A stretch of 64,000 nucleotides of DNA, taken from Pycnopodia helianthoides. Lineage: Eukaryota; Echinodermata; Asteroidea; Forcipulatida; Asteriidae. The position numbers and the translations under genes are program-made. The notes below the pieces were generated by a model. It was not told the origin of the DNA. It worked only from the letters and a program-made list of their open reading frames with translations, and made no database searches. Shown in pieces: positions 11,801 through 20,328 of this stretch. The DNA is taken from positions 6,873,589-6,937,588 of the forward strand of contig CM063246.1 in NCBI GenBank assembly GCA_032158295.1, in the 5' to 3' direction. Positions within the stretch are counted from its first letter, which is position 1. Each line of letters opens with the position of its first letter.

Positions 11801-14742
11801 AACAATTACAATCAGGGACTTCTGTGACGCTAGGTCGCAACAGACTTAGCAGGTAAATCCATCGTTCTTAGAACTACGTAAACAATGGCAATTTACCTGG
11901 TATGTCTGCTGCCATCAAGCGTTCAAAAGTCTCCCATTGGACATTGCATTTTAAATCATTACCATCATCTATCCACTATAACTGTCAGGCACAACCATGA
12001 ATACAATACCATGGGTACTTACATTGTTTTTACCGCAAACCTTACTTTGATGCACACAAAAAATTGTACTACTCTGTAATGGTGACTCTGTTATAAATCC
12101 TTCCATAGATTCGCCTGATACAAGGCACCAACGATGACGTGGATGAAGATCCGACAGGGGTCAAAGCCCTGTGGGACCGGGGTCTCCTCAGCGGCGCCTC
12201 CCAGAAATCTGAAATTATCATCAATTTCCACATTGGAGATACCATCCTGTCCCTGCAGAAGGCAACCTTGATCCCTGGTGGCTCTGAGTCGCTGGTGTAC
12301 ACCACACTGTCTGGGGCAGTTGGAATCCTGGTGCCATTCACTTCTCACGAGGTGAGACTTCCTTGTTTAAACCAGAAAGGCCGTTGAAATTCTGGGTTTT
12401 GTAAAGAGTTTTTATCTAAATAATTGGATTATAAACCCACATGTATCTAGTTTTATATTTTTGTATATATTAAAGTATAAATATTATCAAACAATTTAGA
12501 AGTTCTTTGGGGAAGTAACCTGACCCTTGGTAGAAGCTATATTAATAGCATAATTGCTGCATCAAGTCATGAGATTAGATCCAGATTAGCATGCCGTATT
12601 TTATTGGTGTACACCGATGTTCATCCATATGTACACGTACACTAGTCCAAGTGATTACTCTATGCATGTGTATCAAAGCTGCAACATGTCACTGTTCCTT
12701 GAGAAACTTTTACCTTGAGTTTTAAGAAGGCTGCAAAGGGTCAAGAATTACATCACTGATTTGTGTGCACTTATATTGCGTGACACACACTGTGTTAAGA
12801 CTCGGTGACGCACACAGCTTTACTCAAGCATGTATGCAGCCCAAGGTGGCTGCCTGTCTAGTCACTTGGTGCATTCAGGGGCAAGACTATAACAAATATT
12901 CTTCACAGCACAAACACAACTTGTGTTGATGTTTTATTTGTATAAAAGAACACGACCACATATTTCATTGTTTTATATAAACTAATTGCAGTGTGCTTTT
13001 AACTTGTTCAGTGGACCACCAGCTCTTGACGTATTTTGTCGCTAGTCCTGTAGCTTTTTTCACTGGTCTTGAAATTATTCAATACCACTTTAGTTAATAC
13101 CCTTCTCATTGGATCATTTGGCATAATGTAATTTTTACATATATTATCTTCACCAGTGCATAAACCTTGTTTAATATCTTTGTGTAGGACCATGACTTCT
13201 TTCAACATCTTGAAATGCACATGCGCTCAGAGTACCCGCCTCTCTGCGGACGGGACCACATCTCGTTTAGGTCCTACTTCTTCCCTATCAAGGTGAGTCC
13301 ATAGATTGTTTTTTTAAGTGTTGTCTGAAATTCTCCAGGCTGTTGGCCAGATAATTGAAATATGCCTTGTCGTAGTACATGGTATAGTCTATGTATATTT
13401 TATCTATTACCACTGTCTGTTTTCATAATACGCTCCTTTTTTCAATTTTAATCATTTGTATTTTATTGCGTGTTAGTAAGTAGGTGTGTTGAATTTGTTT
13501 GTTTGTCTTTCTAGGGCTTGATTTCGCAAATCACTAAGATTCATTTTAAGATGAGTTGTCAATATTACCATAGTGATTTGTATTTTGACATCACGCTTGG
13601 CTTAGCAATTAAGATTGATACACAGTTAAGAGCAGTCATGGCTCTTTGTGAAATCGAGACCAGGTATGGTCTGTTCTGCTTATTGTATTGTCCTTCTCTT
13701 GTGTTTTTATATGAGTTTGTTATTATTCTTCTTATTATTTCATTTTATGTTTTGCTTAGAATGTTATCGACGGTGATCTTTGTGAACAGTTTAATTCCAT
13801 GGATGCCAGTAAGCAGCGTAGTGTGGCCGATGAGCTAGACAGGAATCCCAGCGAGGTATTAGAAAATAAGATTATGGTGCAAGTTGACAACTACCCCCCC
13901 CCCCTACCCCCAGGCTGAGCCAAGAGAAATAGACCTGAGCGTCCTACATCCTTGGAAGAAGTTATCTTCGCCTATATTTGAGTGGTCTTTTTAGTCTTGC
14001 TTCATCTTGGCCTCAGTGCCCCTCCAATAGACTTCCCCAACCTGCCCTTTGAAAATGAAACTGGCCTCGCCCTTTCAAGGATAAAATTCCAGGCCTGCAA
14101 AGATCTAATGTTTTAAAATATGAAAGGAACATTACAGAATTGTTTTTTGCTAACAAAACAGTTGCTGGCAGTTTAAGCACTTTATGTAATCCACCACATA
14201 CATAAACTGACAAACCTGTAGAAGTTTGAGATCGATCGGCCATCTGGGTCACGAGAAAATAGTGAAAAACCGACTACACATTTGCATGAAATCATATAGA
14301 TTCGAAAAAACGAATAAAACGCTCACTGAGCAATAAACTCCAATCGGAAAATTAGTTTGTTCATTTCTCATCAAATATGGCATTTCAGACAGAAATATTT
14401 CAAGGGATGTTTTCTACTATCATCATTAGACCGTGTAAGTTTTATGTAAATCTGTGATCAAAAAGTATTTTTTACAAGTTTGTTTCTTACCAATTCTGTA
14501 ATGTTCCTTTAACTGAATTGAGTATCATGAAACAAAATAAAGTTTATCTCGTTCAGTGAAAGATAAACTAGTAGTTAGTTTTTTCATCATTGCACATCTC
14601 CTTACTTGTTCTTGTTCCGTTTTGCATTGATTCTTACAATCTCTGCAGTTATTTTAATCATCATTTTAATCATGTATTTCGTCTTATTTTTTCGCAGGTC
14701 TCGAAGAAGCTGGAGGATATCAGGACTAGATTTGCCTTCTAG
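2884..14742 (+). CDS. SF3B3: Splicing factor 3B subunit 3 (SF3b130), C-terminal ~749 residues, 16 exons
   Basis: SF3B3 is the beta-propeller scaffold of the SF3b complex in the U2 snRNP, which recognises the branch site in the nucleus. Coding exons read: 2884-3035, 3666-3770, 4559-4609, 5356-5511, 6432-6572, 7226-7348, 8323-8477, 8938-9112, 9693-9898, 10185-10341, 10820-10943, 11575-11787, 12109-12351, 13188-13292, 13760-13855, 14698-14742. All have AG/GT borders and compatible phases. Translations follow the human protein closely: [20 protein letters not shown], then [65 protein letters not shown] and the end [14 protein letters not shown] followed by TAG. The N-terminal part lies upstream of the window. 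Exon 10820-10943 is 2 nt short of the expected 126 and goes out of frame twice, at GG runs near 10862 and 10880. Because the gene is essential and otherwise intact, I read these as consensus errors. Orthology is very secure. Confidence 0.97.
3090..3440 (+). repeat. Interspersed SINE-like repeat (family G)
   Basis: Located in the SF3B3 intron between 3035 and 3666. It shares a series of blocks with 55850-56110: a GGTACC(C/T)ATTTACTC block, a GAGAAGCAATTAT block, and ACACAAGTGTCATG followed by GGATT(T/C)GAACCC. The last resembles a tRNA T-arm (B-box) sequence. A related segment with TGCCCATGGTAGCGAGGCTG occurs at 3398-3417 and again near 21954. Partial reverse-oriented blocks occur near 50118-50150. 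Confidence 0.5.
4148..4302. mobile_element. MITE-like element, family E
   Basis: SF3B3 intron copy of a short repeat with a GGCATTGGCCGCCATCG-like end, an internal CAAACAATGGAAGCGTGCAC block, CTCTCGGCCAA and a far end reading CTATGCAAGGGGTCT. Related copies lie at 35927-36060, 49446-49593, 60062-60222 and 60818-60961, in both orientations. The ends read as inverted CCCTTGCAT-type termini. Confidence 0.5.
4650..4800. mobile_element. MITE-like element, family A
   Basis: Inverted ends TAATTTCATAGAGCTGCTTA and GTAAGCAGCTCAATGAAATT bracket an internal stretch of AAGCA/TGCTT-rich words and TTTTGGCTGGTTACC. Further copies are at 6150-6344 and 27570-27745, with degenerate ones at 5791-5957, 10987-11146 and 27250-27358. 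It begins about 40 bp after the splice donor of the 17-codon SF3B3 exon. Confidence 0.6.
5069..5219. mobile_element. Palindromic element (~150 bp)
   Basis: The left arm ATAATATTGTATGGCTTTG, GTGTGATGCAAGAATA and CAATATTGGACGAG-type blocks are repeated in inverted order on the right side (CGTCCAATATTGTCAT, TATTCTTGTATCACAC, CAAAGCCATCCAATATTAT). The two arms meet near CGTCTTCGACTCG. It lies in an SF3B3 intron, 137 bp before the exon at 5356. Confidence 0.6.
5791..5957. mobile_element. Degenerate MITE-like element, family A
   Basis: Contains TTTTCACAGAAAC, AAGCAAAACTAAGCAGC, TTTTGGCTGGTAACCTTATTC, GTAAGC words and an end AGGCAGCTCTGTTAAATTG. The order and wording match family A at 6150-6344, but the copy is diverged. 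Confidence 0.45.
6150..6344. mobile_element. MITE-like element, family A, well-preserved copy
   Basis: The left terminus GGGCCCAATTTCATAGAGCT is matched in inverted orientation by TTATGAAATTGGGCCC at the right. The interior is built of TTAAGCACAAAAAGTAGCTA-type words and a central GGCTGGTATTCTGCTC. The copy is about 195 bp, non-coding, with terminal inverted repeats, as expected for a non-autonomous DNA transposon. It lies in the SF3B3 intron before exon 6432. Confidence 0.65.
6884..7052 (+). repeat. Interspersed repeat, family F (copy 1)
   Basis: Starts GTGTTAGCCAGAGGGGTGTC and carries three GGACACCC blocks, ending near GTGGCTAAACATTG. A clearly homologous copy in the same orientation is at 25991-26163 in TMEM208 intron 3. 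The internal word TTGGACACCCTGTTTTAAAT occurs in both. Confidence 0.6.
7563..7800 (-). mobile_element. Probable retroelement 3' tail with (TTA)n microsatellite
   Basis: On the minus strand the segment reads through a word like GGGCTACAAATACATTG, then TTTTAATAAACCAAATAATA, and ends in an (AAT)n run at 7563-7600. A conserved tail followed by AATAAA-like and AAT repeats is what a truncated non-LTR retroelement leaves. No coding part is recognisable, so the class is an inference. Confidence 0.4.
8505..8795. repeat. SINE-like interspersed repeat in SF3B3 intron
   Basis: The stretch after exon 8323-8477 contains AACCCCAGAGAATCATTCC, ACACGATTCAAACTGTAGTC and CCACTAGGCTACGCCAAGC. These words resemble tRNA-derived SINE modules as seen in other marine invertebrate genomes. 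I see no second copy in this window, so the call rests on word style only. Confidence 0.3.
10480..10752 (+). mobile_element. Truncated non-LTR retrotransposon, 3' end (LINE fragment)
   Basis: The frame around 10507-10620 encodes [20 protein letters not shown]. This matches the signature near the C-terminus of reverse-transcriptase ORFs of L2/CR1-type LINEs (RAFSVAAPRLWNSLP-like). About 150 bp later the segment ends in GGCTGAATAAATAATAATAC, a short AAT-rich tail typical of LINE 3' ends. Only the last part of the element is present. It sits in an SF3B3 intron in the same orientation as the gene. Confidence 0.6.
10987..11146. mobile_element. Degenerate MITE-like element, family A
   Basis: Begins GATAGAGCTGCTTAAGCAG, includes CTGCTAAGCAAAAATAAGCA and TATTTTGGCTGGTAAGCATA, and ends TTGTGCTTAGCTGCTTGTTA. 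Same word order as the copies at 6150 and 27570, with decayed termini. Confidence 0.45.
14001..14100 (+). repeat. Interspersed element, family H
   Basis: Contains TCTTGGCCTC, GTGCCCCTCCAATAGAC, TGGCCTCGCCCTTTCAAGGA and the end AAATTCCAGGCCTGCAAA. Related copies lie at 43235-43393 and 48303-48455 (+) and at 50425-50543 (-). Complete copies have ends of the type GCCTG(G/A)AATTACACG and GAAATTCCAGGCCTG, so the element may have terminal inverted repeats. This copy is 5'-truncated. Confidence 0.5.
14123..14512. mobile_element. MITE, family B (~390 bp)
   Basis: Bounded by AAAGGAACATTACAGAATTG and the inverted CAATTCTGTAATGTTCCTTT. Two more copies of similar length are at 44604-44974 and 57745-58115, in the opposite internal orientation. 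Shared inner words include GGCCGATCGATC, TATGATTTCATGCAAATGTG and TGATGATGATAGTA. It fills much of the last SF3B3 intron. No coding capacity. Confidence 0.75.
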
Positions 14743-16740
14743 ACAGTTCCACTTTGCTCTACTGACAACCAAATCGCCGTTCAGAGTCGGATCCCCGAGC
14801 CCAACTCCTCTAGAACCGCTATTGTATTTTCCAGAGAATCATCAGGGCACTCCCCCTAAGAGAGGTCGGCTTTGCAAATACTAGTTGAAACATCTAAGGA
14901 CCAGTCACACGGGGCCGGCTGGCCAGTTCTGTGTTGAAAAACATCTCTATTACATCTCTATGGACTAGTGTGAGAAAGCTGGGGGATTAGCGAAATGCCA
15001 AGCTAACTAGTCTCGCCGGCTAGTCACTCAAAAAAGTGAAGGGCAATCCCTGATCATGAGGAGATATGTATAAAAACTCTGTTTAACAAAGACAAACTAC
15101 AGATCTTGTTCCTTCAGCATAGAACGGAAAACTTTGTTCTTCACAGATGGACCTAGTTACGCTCAGCAGACCCAGCATCTTTGTGATATTATGTCCTGTT
15201 CCACATCCTGTGAAATGCCTGTTGAGTGTGGAGTGTTCACTAAAACATGTAGGGCCAATCTGCCTCGCATGTCCTGAAAACCCTGTGGCAGTAACTTCAC
15301 TTGGTCATCTTGAAAACCACAGTTTCTACCATTATTATTCTGTAGTCGTCGTGCCAGGCAAGAAAAAAAGATCAAATCATATGCACAATTTCCTTGATAA
15401 AATTCCAGATAAAAATAGCTCCCACAATATTTCCACCTTTTGAAAGTACGCTTTAAGTTACAAAACTTGGTTAACTGGTTTTGCTTTCAATCACCAAAAT
15501 CATCCCATTTACCATGGTGGTTGTGTAGACGATTGGTATACCAAAAATTTGTTCAATTGTGTATAGCTTTTTTTAACTGCCCAGTATTCCACTGGTCTCA
15601 TGCCATGTAACACTTCATTATAAATATTTCATATTTCCCTTTTTTTGTTTTTCTTGACTCTTTTTGTTCAGCACTTGTAAATAATTGTGAGATAGTTCCT
15701 TGATTAAAATTTCTTATGTAATATGTTTGTTTTGTTGGGATTTGGGGATTCGGTTTTGTGTGCGTCCGAAATGTTTGCTGTTGAGAATACAGCATTTTAT
15801 GTGTACTTAAATTTTGTACTACCACTTCTTCACACAAGATATGGTTTAAAAAAATATCAGAAGTACTACCTAATGTGTTCCCCCTGAATCCTCCAAAATA
15901 CTTCACTCTGTGGTAACTCAACAACAAAATGTTTGGACTTGGATGTGATTGGAAAGTGATAAATAACTGTTGTTTGGGCCTACAGTCTTTAGTCCACCGT
16001 AATCTGACAACTTCCTGTAGAGGATTGTTTTTTCTTTATTTTACACAATCTGATTTTTTCATTTACAAACTGCAAACCAAGCTTTTCATTTTCAAACATT
16101 TTCATTAGTCCACCGTAATCTGACAACTTCCTGTAGAGGATTGGTTTTTCTTTATTTTACACAATCTGATTTTTTCATTTACAAACTGCAAACCAAGCTT
16201 TTCATTTTCAAACTCTTTGAAGTCTAGGATATAGTTATTAGTAACTTGGTGCATTAAGGGGCACCAGACTTAAAATTTTCTTCACAACACAAAGTTTTTT
16301 CCAAATATTTTTTTCCACATATTTTGTTGTTTACTCAACACCAAATTGTTTGGACTTGAATAAGATTGGTATGCCTGGTCCAGTTATAAGCAATTCTCAT
16401 TTGGGTCAACAGTCCTGAATCTTCCACAATCAGACAACTTTTGGAATAGGATTTCGGAGGGTTACGGTTAATAAGTGTTTTATCTTACACAAACCGATTT
16501 TCATTTCACTTACAAACTGCGAGCCAAGCTTTTAAATTCTGAAGTTTCAAATGTGATTACAGCACAGCATTTCTACCGACTAGTTTAGTGAACTTTGAAC
16601 CATTTTGTAAACAAAATACAACATTTTTACATTTTTTTTAACAATCAGTTGATTTGTTAGTTTATTGTTAATCAGTTTACCATATTAATTTATACCTACA
16701 TCAAATAAATTCAAGCAATTGTTGTCAAGGGTTGAAACAA
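14743..16740 (+). other. SF3B3 3' UTR / downstream region
   Basis: Follows the SF3B3 stop. No gene is recognisable. An AATAAA hexamer at about 16704-16709 could serve as poly(A) signal, though nothing proves the UTR is this long. The region holds a two-copy 116-bp tandem repeat and segments of repeat family I. Confidence 0.45.
15915..16225 (+). repeat. Tandem duplication, 116-bp period, with family I segment
   Basis: The block starting AGTCCACCGTAATCTGACAA at 15991 recurs almost identically from 16107, ending TTTCATTTTCAAAC each time. A diverged third copy with TCTTCCACAATCAGACAACT follows at about 16410-16545. The flank at 15920-15990 (TTTGGACTTGGATGTGATTG) is repeated at 16350-16420, so a unit larger than 116 bp was duplicated earlier. 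Confidence 0.75.
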
Positions 16741-17247
16741 TTTAGACTTTTATTTGACTTATACATAGCAGCTGTAGGAAAATTCTTACATGGTTTAATG
16801 AGATTATTGAAATTAAAGTAATTTTGTACAAAGAAAAAGTTCCTTTTTTTAACAATTTCTTGCTTCTGTTGTGCGTACTAAAAAAGGTATATTTTTAAAG
16901 CCAGTTTCATAAAGGTTCGAAAGAGCAATTTATTACAACAAGACTAAAAATAATCGGGTCCAATTCCATCAAGTTTCCTTGGAAGGAAATCTTTGCGCAT
17001 ACTGGTGACTCGATTCACCCGACATCATCACAATAATCTTGGTTGTGTCATTTTGGGAGTCGATGTCCCTGTAAGTTACACAGCAAAGCGACGTTTACAC
17101 GCTTACCATGCTTACCATGGCGCTAGAGGTCAACAGCAGAAGAATGAGTGTAAGCAAAAGTGTTTAATTATTATCATAATATCCGATCCAGACGATTGAC
17201 ATTGCGTGTTGACAATGGATTTAAATGGTTGCATCCATCACGCGGCA

Positions 17248-17477
17248 AGCTCCACCCCCTTACGTGTTGACCAATCACAACCTTGGCACTTGGATTCGCC
17301 ACCTAAAGTCCGACACGCTAAAATCCCATTAGAAAAGTAAACATGTGGCGTGATAAGAGAGCGCGCACGTTCATGCCCTGAGTGTGGCATTGGAGAGATG
17401 CACAAGTGCTGCCCACGTGTACAGTGGTGATGCAGCTAATGCTGTGATTGGTCAATACGTTAAGGGAGTGGGTTTAT
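17248..17477. mobile_element. Inverted-repeat element (~230 bp)
   Basis: A left block CCACCCCCTTACGTGTTGAC followed by CAATCACA is mirrored on the right by TGTGATTGGTCAATACGTTA and AGGGAGTGGG. The centre has CACGTG and GCGCGCACG words. It lies between SF3B3 and the minus-strand gene at 17761. Confidence 0.5.
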
Positions 17478-17760
17478 TAATTTTTGCTGTGGAACGTTTG
17501 AGATGTAATTTTTACCTGAATGACATTGAATACATTATGTGAAGGTACCTTTATATCAGTTTTCCCATTAAGTACCGTGGAAATTACTGATCTGGAATAT
17601 ATGGTGTTCTATAGATGACAGATGTGCATCGCGTAAATCGCTATACAACTTTTAAAAATGAGTTATTATTTTGCTCTTGCTCAACCACAAAATGAACACG
17701 CTTGTGCTCTATCCTGTAGAGATTCAGCACTGTCAGTTTCGATGTCGTGCAAACTCATGC

Positions 17761-19931
17761 CTACAGTACCACTTGTAGTCGATGCCAAGAATGTTGTATA
17801 GCCCTTCCTCTTTTTTGTTGTTCCATCAGTATGTAATTTACAAGTGCTTCTGCTCCATTTATTTGGGCTCCGGCCTTCTCCTTGTTCAGCATAGCCTGCT
17901 CTACTGCGAGGTACCGAATTAGAGTTGGCTTATGAAGTCTTCCAACCTTCATATTTGCGACATCCTTCAATACCACTCTGATTATATCTGAGACATGGTT
18001 GCTCCCAACTCCCCGTGCTAGGAGTTCAAAGCAAACCAGTCTAATGTGATTGGTGTACTTGCCATCCTCAAAGGAAACAACCTCCTTGCTTTCCATGATG
18101 TCATCCAACTGGCATCGTAGGTCTTCATTTGCACTTTCTAGTGAGCGGACTTGCTTCTCTAGATCTTTTTTAACAGATGCAAATTTGAAGTTCTTTGCTT
18201 GGAAATACCTTTTTGAATCGGAAATGTTCTTCCTCTGTTTTTTGCAAAGCTTTCACTCTGGACTCCAATGCTTCAATTTTGTTGTGTGGTTTTTTATTTA
18301 TAACAGTTTGTCGTTTAAGTTCTTCATCTCTACGTTGAAGTCGGCGGACAACATTTTTTTTCTTGGCACCACCGAGACTTATTTTCAATTCATCGTTAAT
18401 CTCCTTCATTTCTTCTTGTAATCTATCAAGCAGTTGTAATTTTGTTTGAGTAATATGATGCTCCTTCTCTTCATCTTCATAGAGGTCAGTCATGTCAGTT
18501 AGCATTTGCATACACTCTGCAAGGTTCTCAATTGTTTGATCTGATATCACACCTGGAAAGCATTCCAGATCGTCATCACTGTCAGTATCATCCCCTTGTT
18601 CACGGTTATCCTGCTCATTATTAACTTTTGGTTGCGGAACGCAGAATGCCTTGCTCATGAACTCAGTTCGTTTTTCGTTGCGAAGTTTTCCATGTTTTTT
18701 TATCATGCTGGTCCAAGTGCTGCAAATTGTGCCAAGTGGGGTTTCACAATGGAATAACTTTGGCCACCATACACGTGCTACAGTTTCCCATGTTATGTTT
18801 GACTTCACTCTGTATTTGCACAGCTCAATGACTATGCCATTGGTGACTGCAAAATGATGCTGATCAGTTGTGGGCTCTCTGGATGTCAAGAAGTCTGCTG
18901 TGATTCCTTCACTCTGACAGAGTGGACCTACTTGTGCTGCAGCTTCTGCGCTTACTTGGATAGCCCTTGAAATTTGTTCAGCAAAAGGAGGATGTTTTTA
19001 TTTTGCGCTTTGTTGACTGCACGCCGTAGTTTCATCAGAAAGGCATTGAGATCAACATAAGGAGGTGTCCATCTGAGGGTCTGAAACACAGTAGGAAAAC
19101 TGTCCTTGTATGTCTGACCCAGGGAGGATATACAGCAACGTATTGCTTCCATCAAAGCAAAGCTTGGTGAACCGCTCCAGTGATCTGAAGGGAACAAAAT
19201 GTAAAAAGAAGAAAAATTTACCACAAATTATATGTATTTTTTTTTAATGAATTGTGGAATTAAACAGAGAATACCTTTTTTAAAACAATCTTTAGAAAAT
19301 GATTGTTTAGTGTGGCTAGGCTTTATTCCAAGCTTTTATACCCTGATAAAATTTTGAAAATGACAAGTACATAATTAGGGGGTGTAAGGTATTTTTCAAT
19401 CGAAGTGTGAATTAGCATGCGTACAAAATAACTGCAGAAATAGCACAAAATAGAATAAAGATAGGATCCCTATTTTTGTAACTTAATACTTCAAAAAAAA
19501 TCTTGAAAGTTTTAAAATTAAATTGTGTGGCAGCCACCTTTTGTAAAAAAACACTTTAAAAAAACACTTTTTTCTAATTATATAACACAATCTCAAAAAT
19601 CATATACAATTGTTTATTCTAACCTGGGACTCGGTTTTCCGTCAGTAGTTCCATAATTTCTGCAACACTCCAACCTGAAAGTTGTTGCACACTTACGTCG
19701 AAATCCACATCGGTGTTTTCAGCGCCGAGATTGAGTGTGGGAGCTGGAAACCGGCTAGCTTTATCGTTTATTACGATCGTTACCGAAGGCGCAAGTTTAA
19801 GTTTCATACATGAATTGAAAGATTAAGAACTCTAAATTCATGTGGGGGACAATAATTTAGATATCTGCATTTATTCATTAAGAAAATTACAAGTTCTTAC
19901 CTTGTCGTTTCAAACCTCTTCTGGTCGCCAT
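17761..19931 (-). CDS. Unrecognised ~525-codon coiled-coil protein, three exons
   Basis: I cannot name this protein. My reading of the exons is 19931-19901 (MATRRGLKRQ), 19743-19624 and 19184-17761, with phases that agree; the acceptor of exon 2 is uncertain, since an ATG at 19807 would also fit. Visible parts in order: a short N-terminal segment with QQLSGWSVAEIMELL; a middle domain with RWTPPYVDLNAF, then VARVWWPKLFHCETPLG and MIKKHGKLRNEKR; an acidic linker (GDDTDSDDD); a long charged coiled coil; and a C-terminal block with GVGSNHVSDIIRVVLKDV and KPTLIRYLAVEQAM. Exon 3 is broken at 18995-18999 (T5) and 18210-18214 (T5), both homopolymers. The stop at 17761 may also be artificial, because another frame stays open for about 100 nt beyond. 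I recall similar multicopy proteins in marine invertebrates, so a transposon-derived family is possible. Confidence 0.6.
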
Positions 19932-20328
19932 CTTGGAAAATTCTCTGCACATTAACACGTGGTGCACACATAAATCACGGGCCGCTGACGAACGACGCGT
20001 CGCGACGGCGCGCTATGCGTTGATCACCCCCCCCCCCCCCACCATGCATGGACGTCCGAGACCGAGGACCGCCCGCAATTTATTTTTTCCGTACCACACT
20101 AGAGCCAATGCATACACGCATAAGGTATGGGCGTTTTCCCGGATCCCTTCACTGTTGACCCCCTGTCTCAAGTGTGGTACGAAAAACAAAATTGCGGACC
20201 GCCCCATATACTCTCACTGAATAAAAATAGAGGGCGCTCCGAAAATCTCAGTTCAGTCGACGAACGCAGTTCTGCTAGCAGATTTTTGTATCTTGGAGGA
20301 ATAAAGCAAGATTTTTAAAGAATTTATC
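19932..20328. promoter_or_regulatory. Head-to-head intergenic region, candidate bidirectional promoter
   Basis: This 397-bp segment separates two divergent start codons: the minus-strand gene at 19931 and TMEM208 at 20329. It is more GC- and CpG-rich than its surroundings (GACGAACGACGCGTCGCGAC near 19987) and contains a run of about 13 C at 20027-20040. An imperfect inverted repeat at 20064-20200 carries CCGTACCACACT and AGTGTGGTACG arms. No TATA box is evident. The promoter role is inferred from position. Confidence 0.45.
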
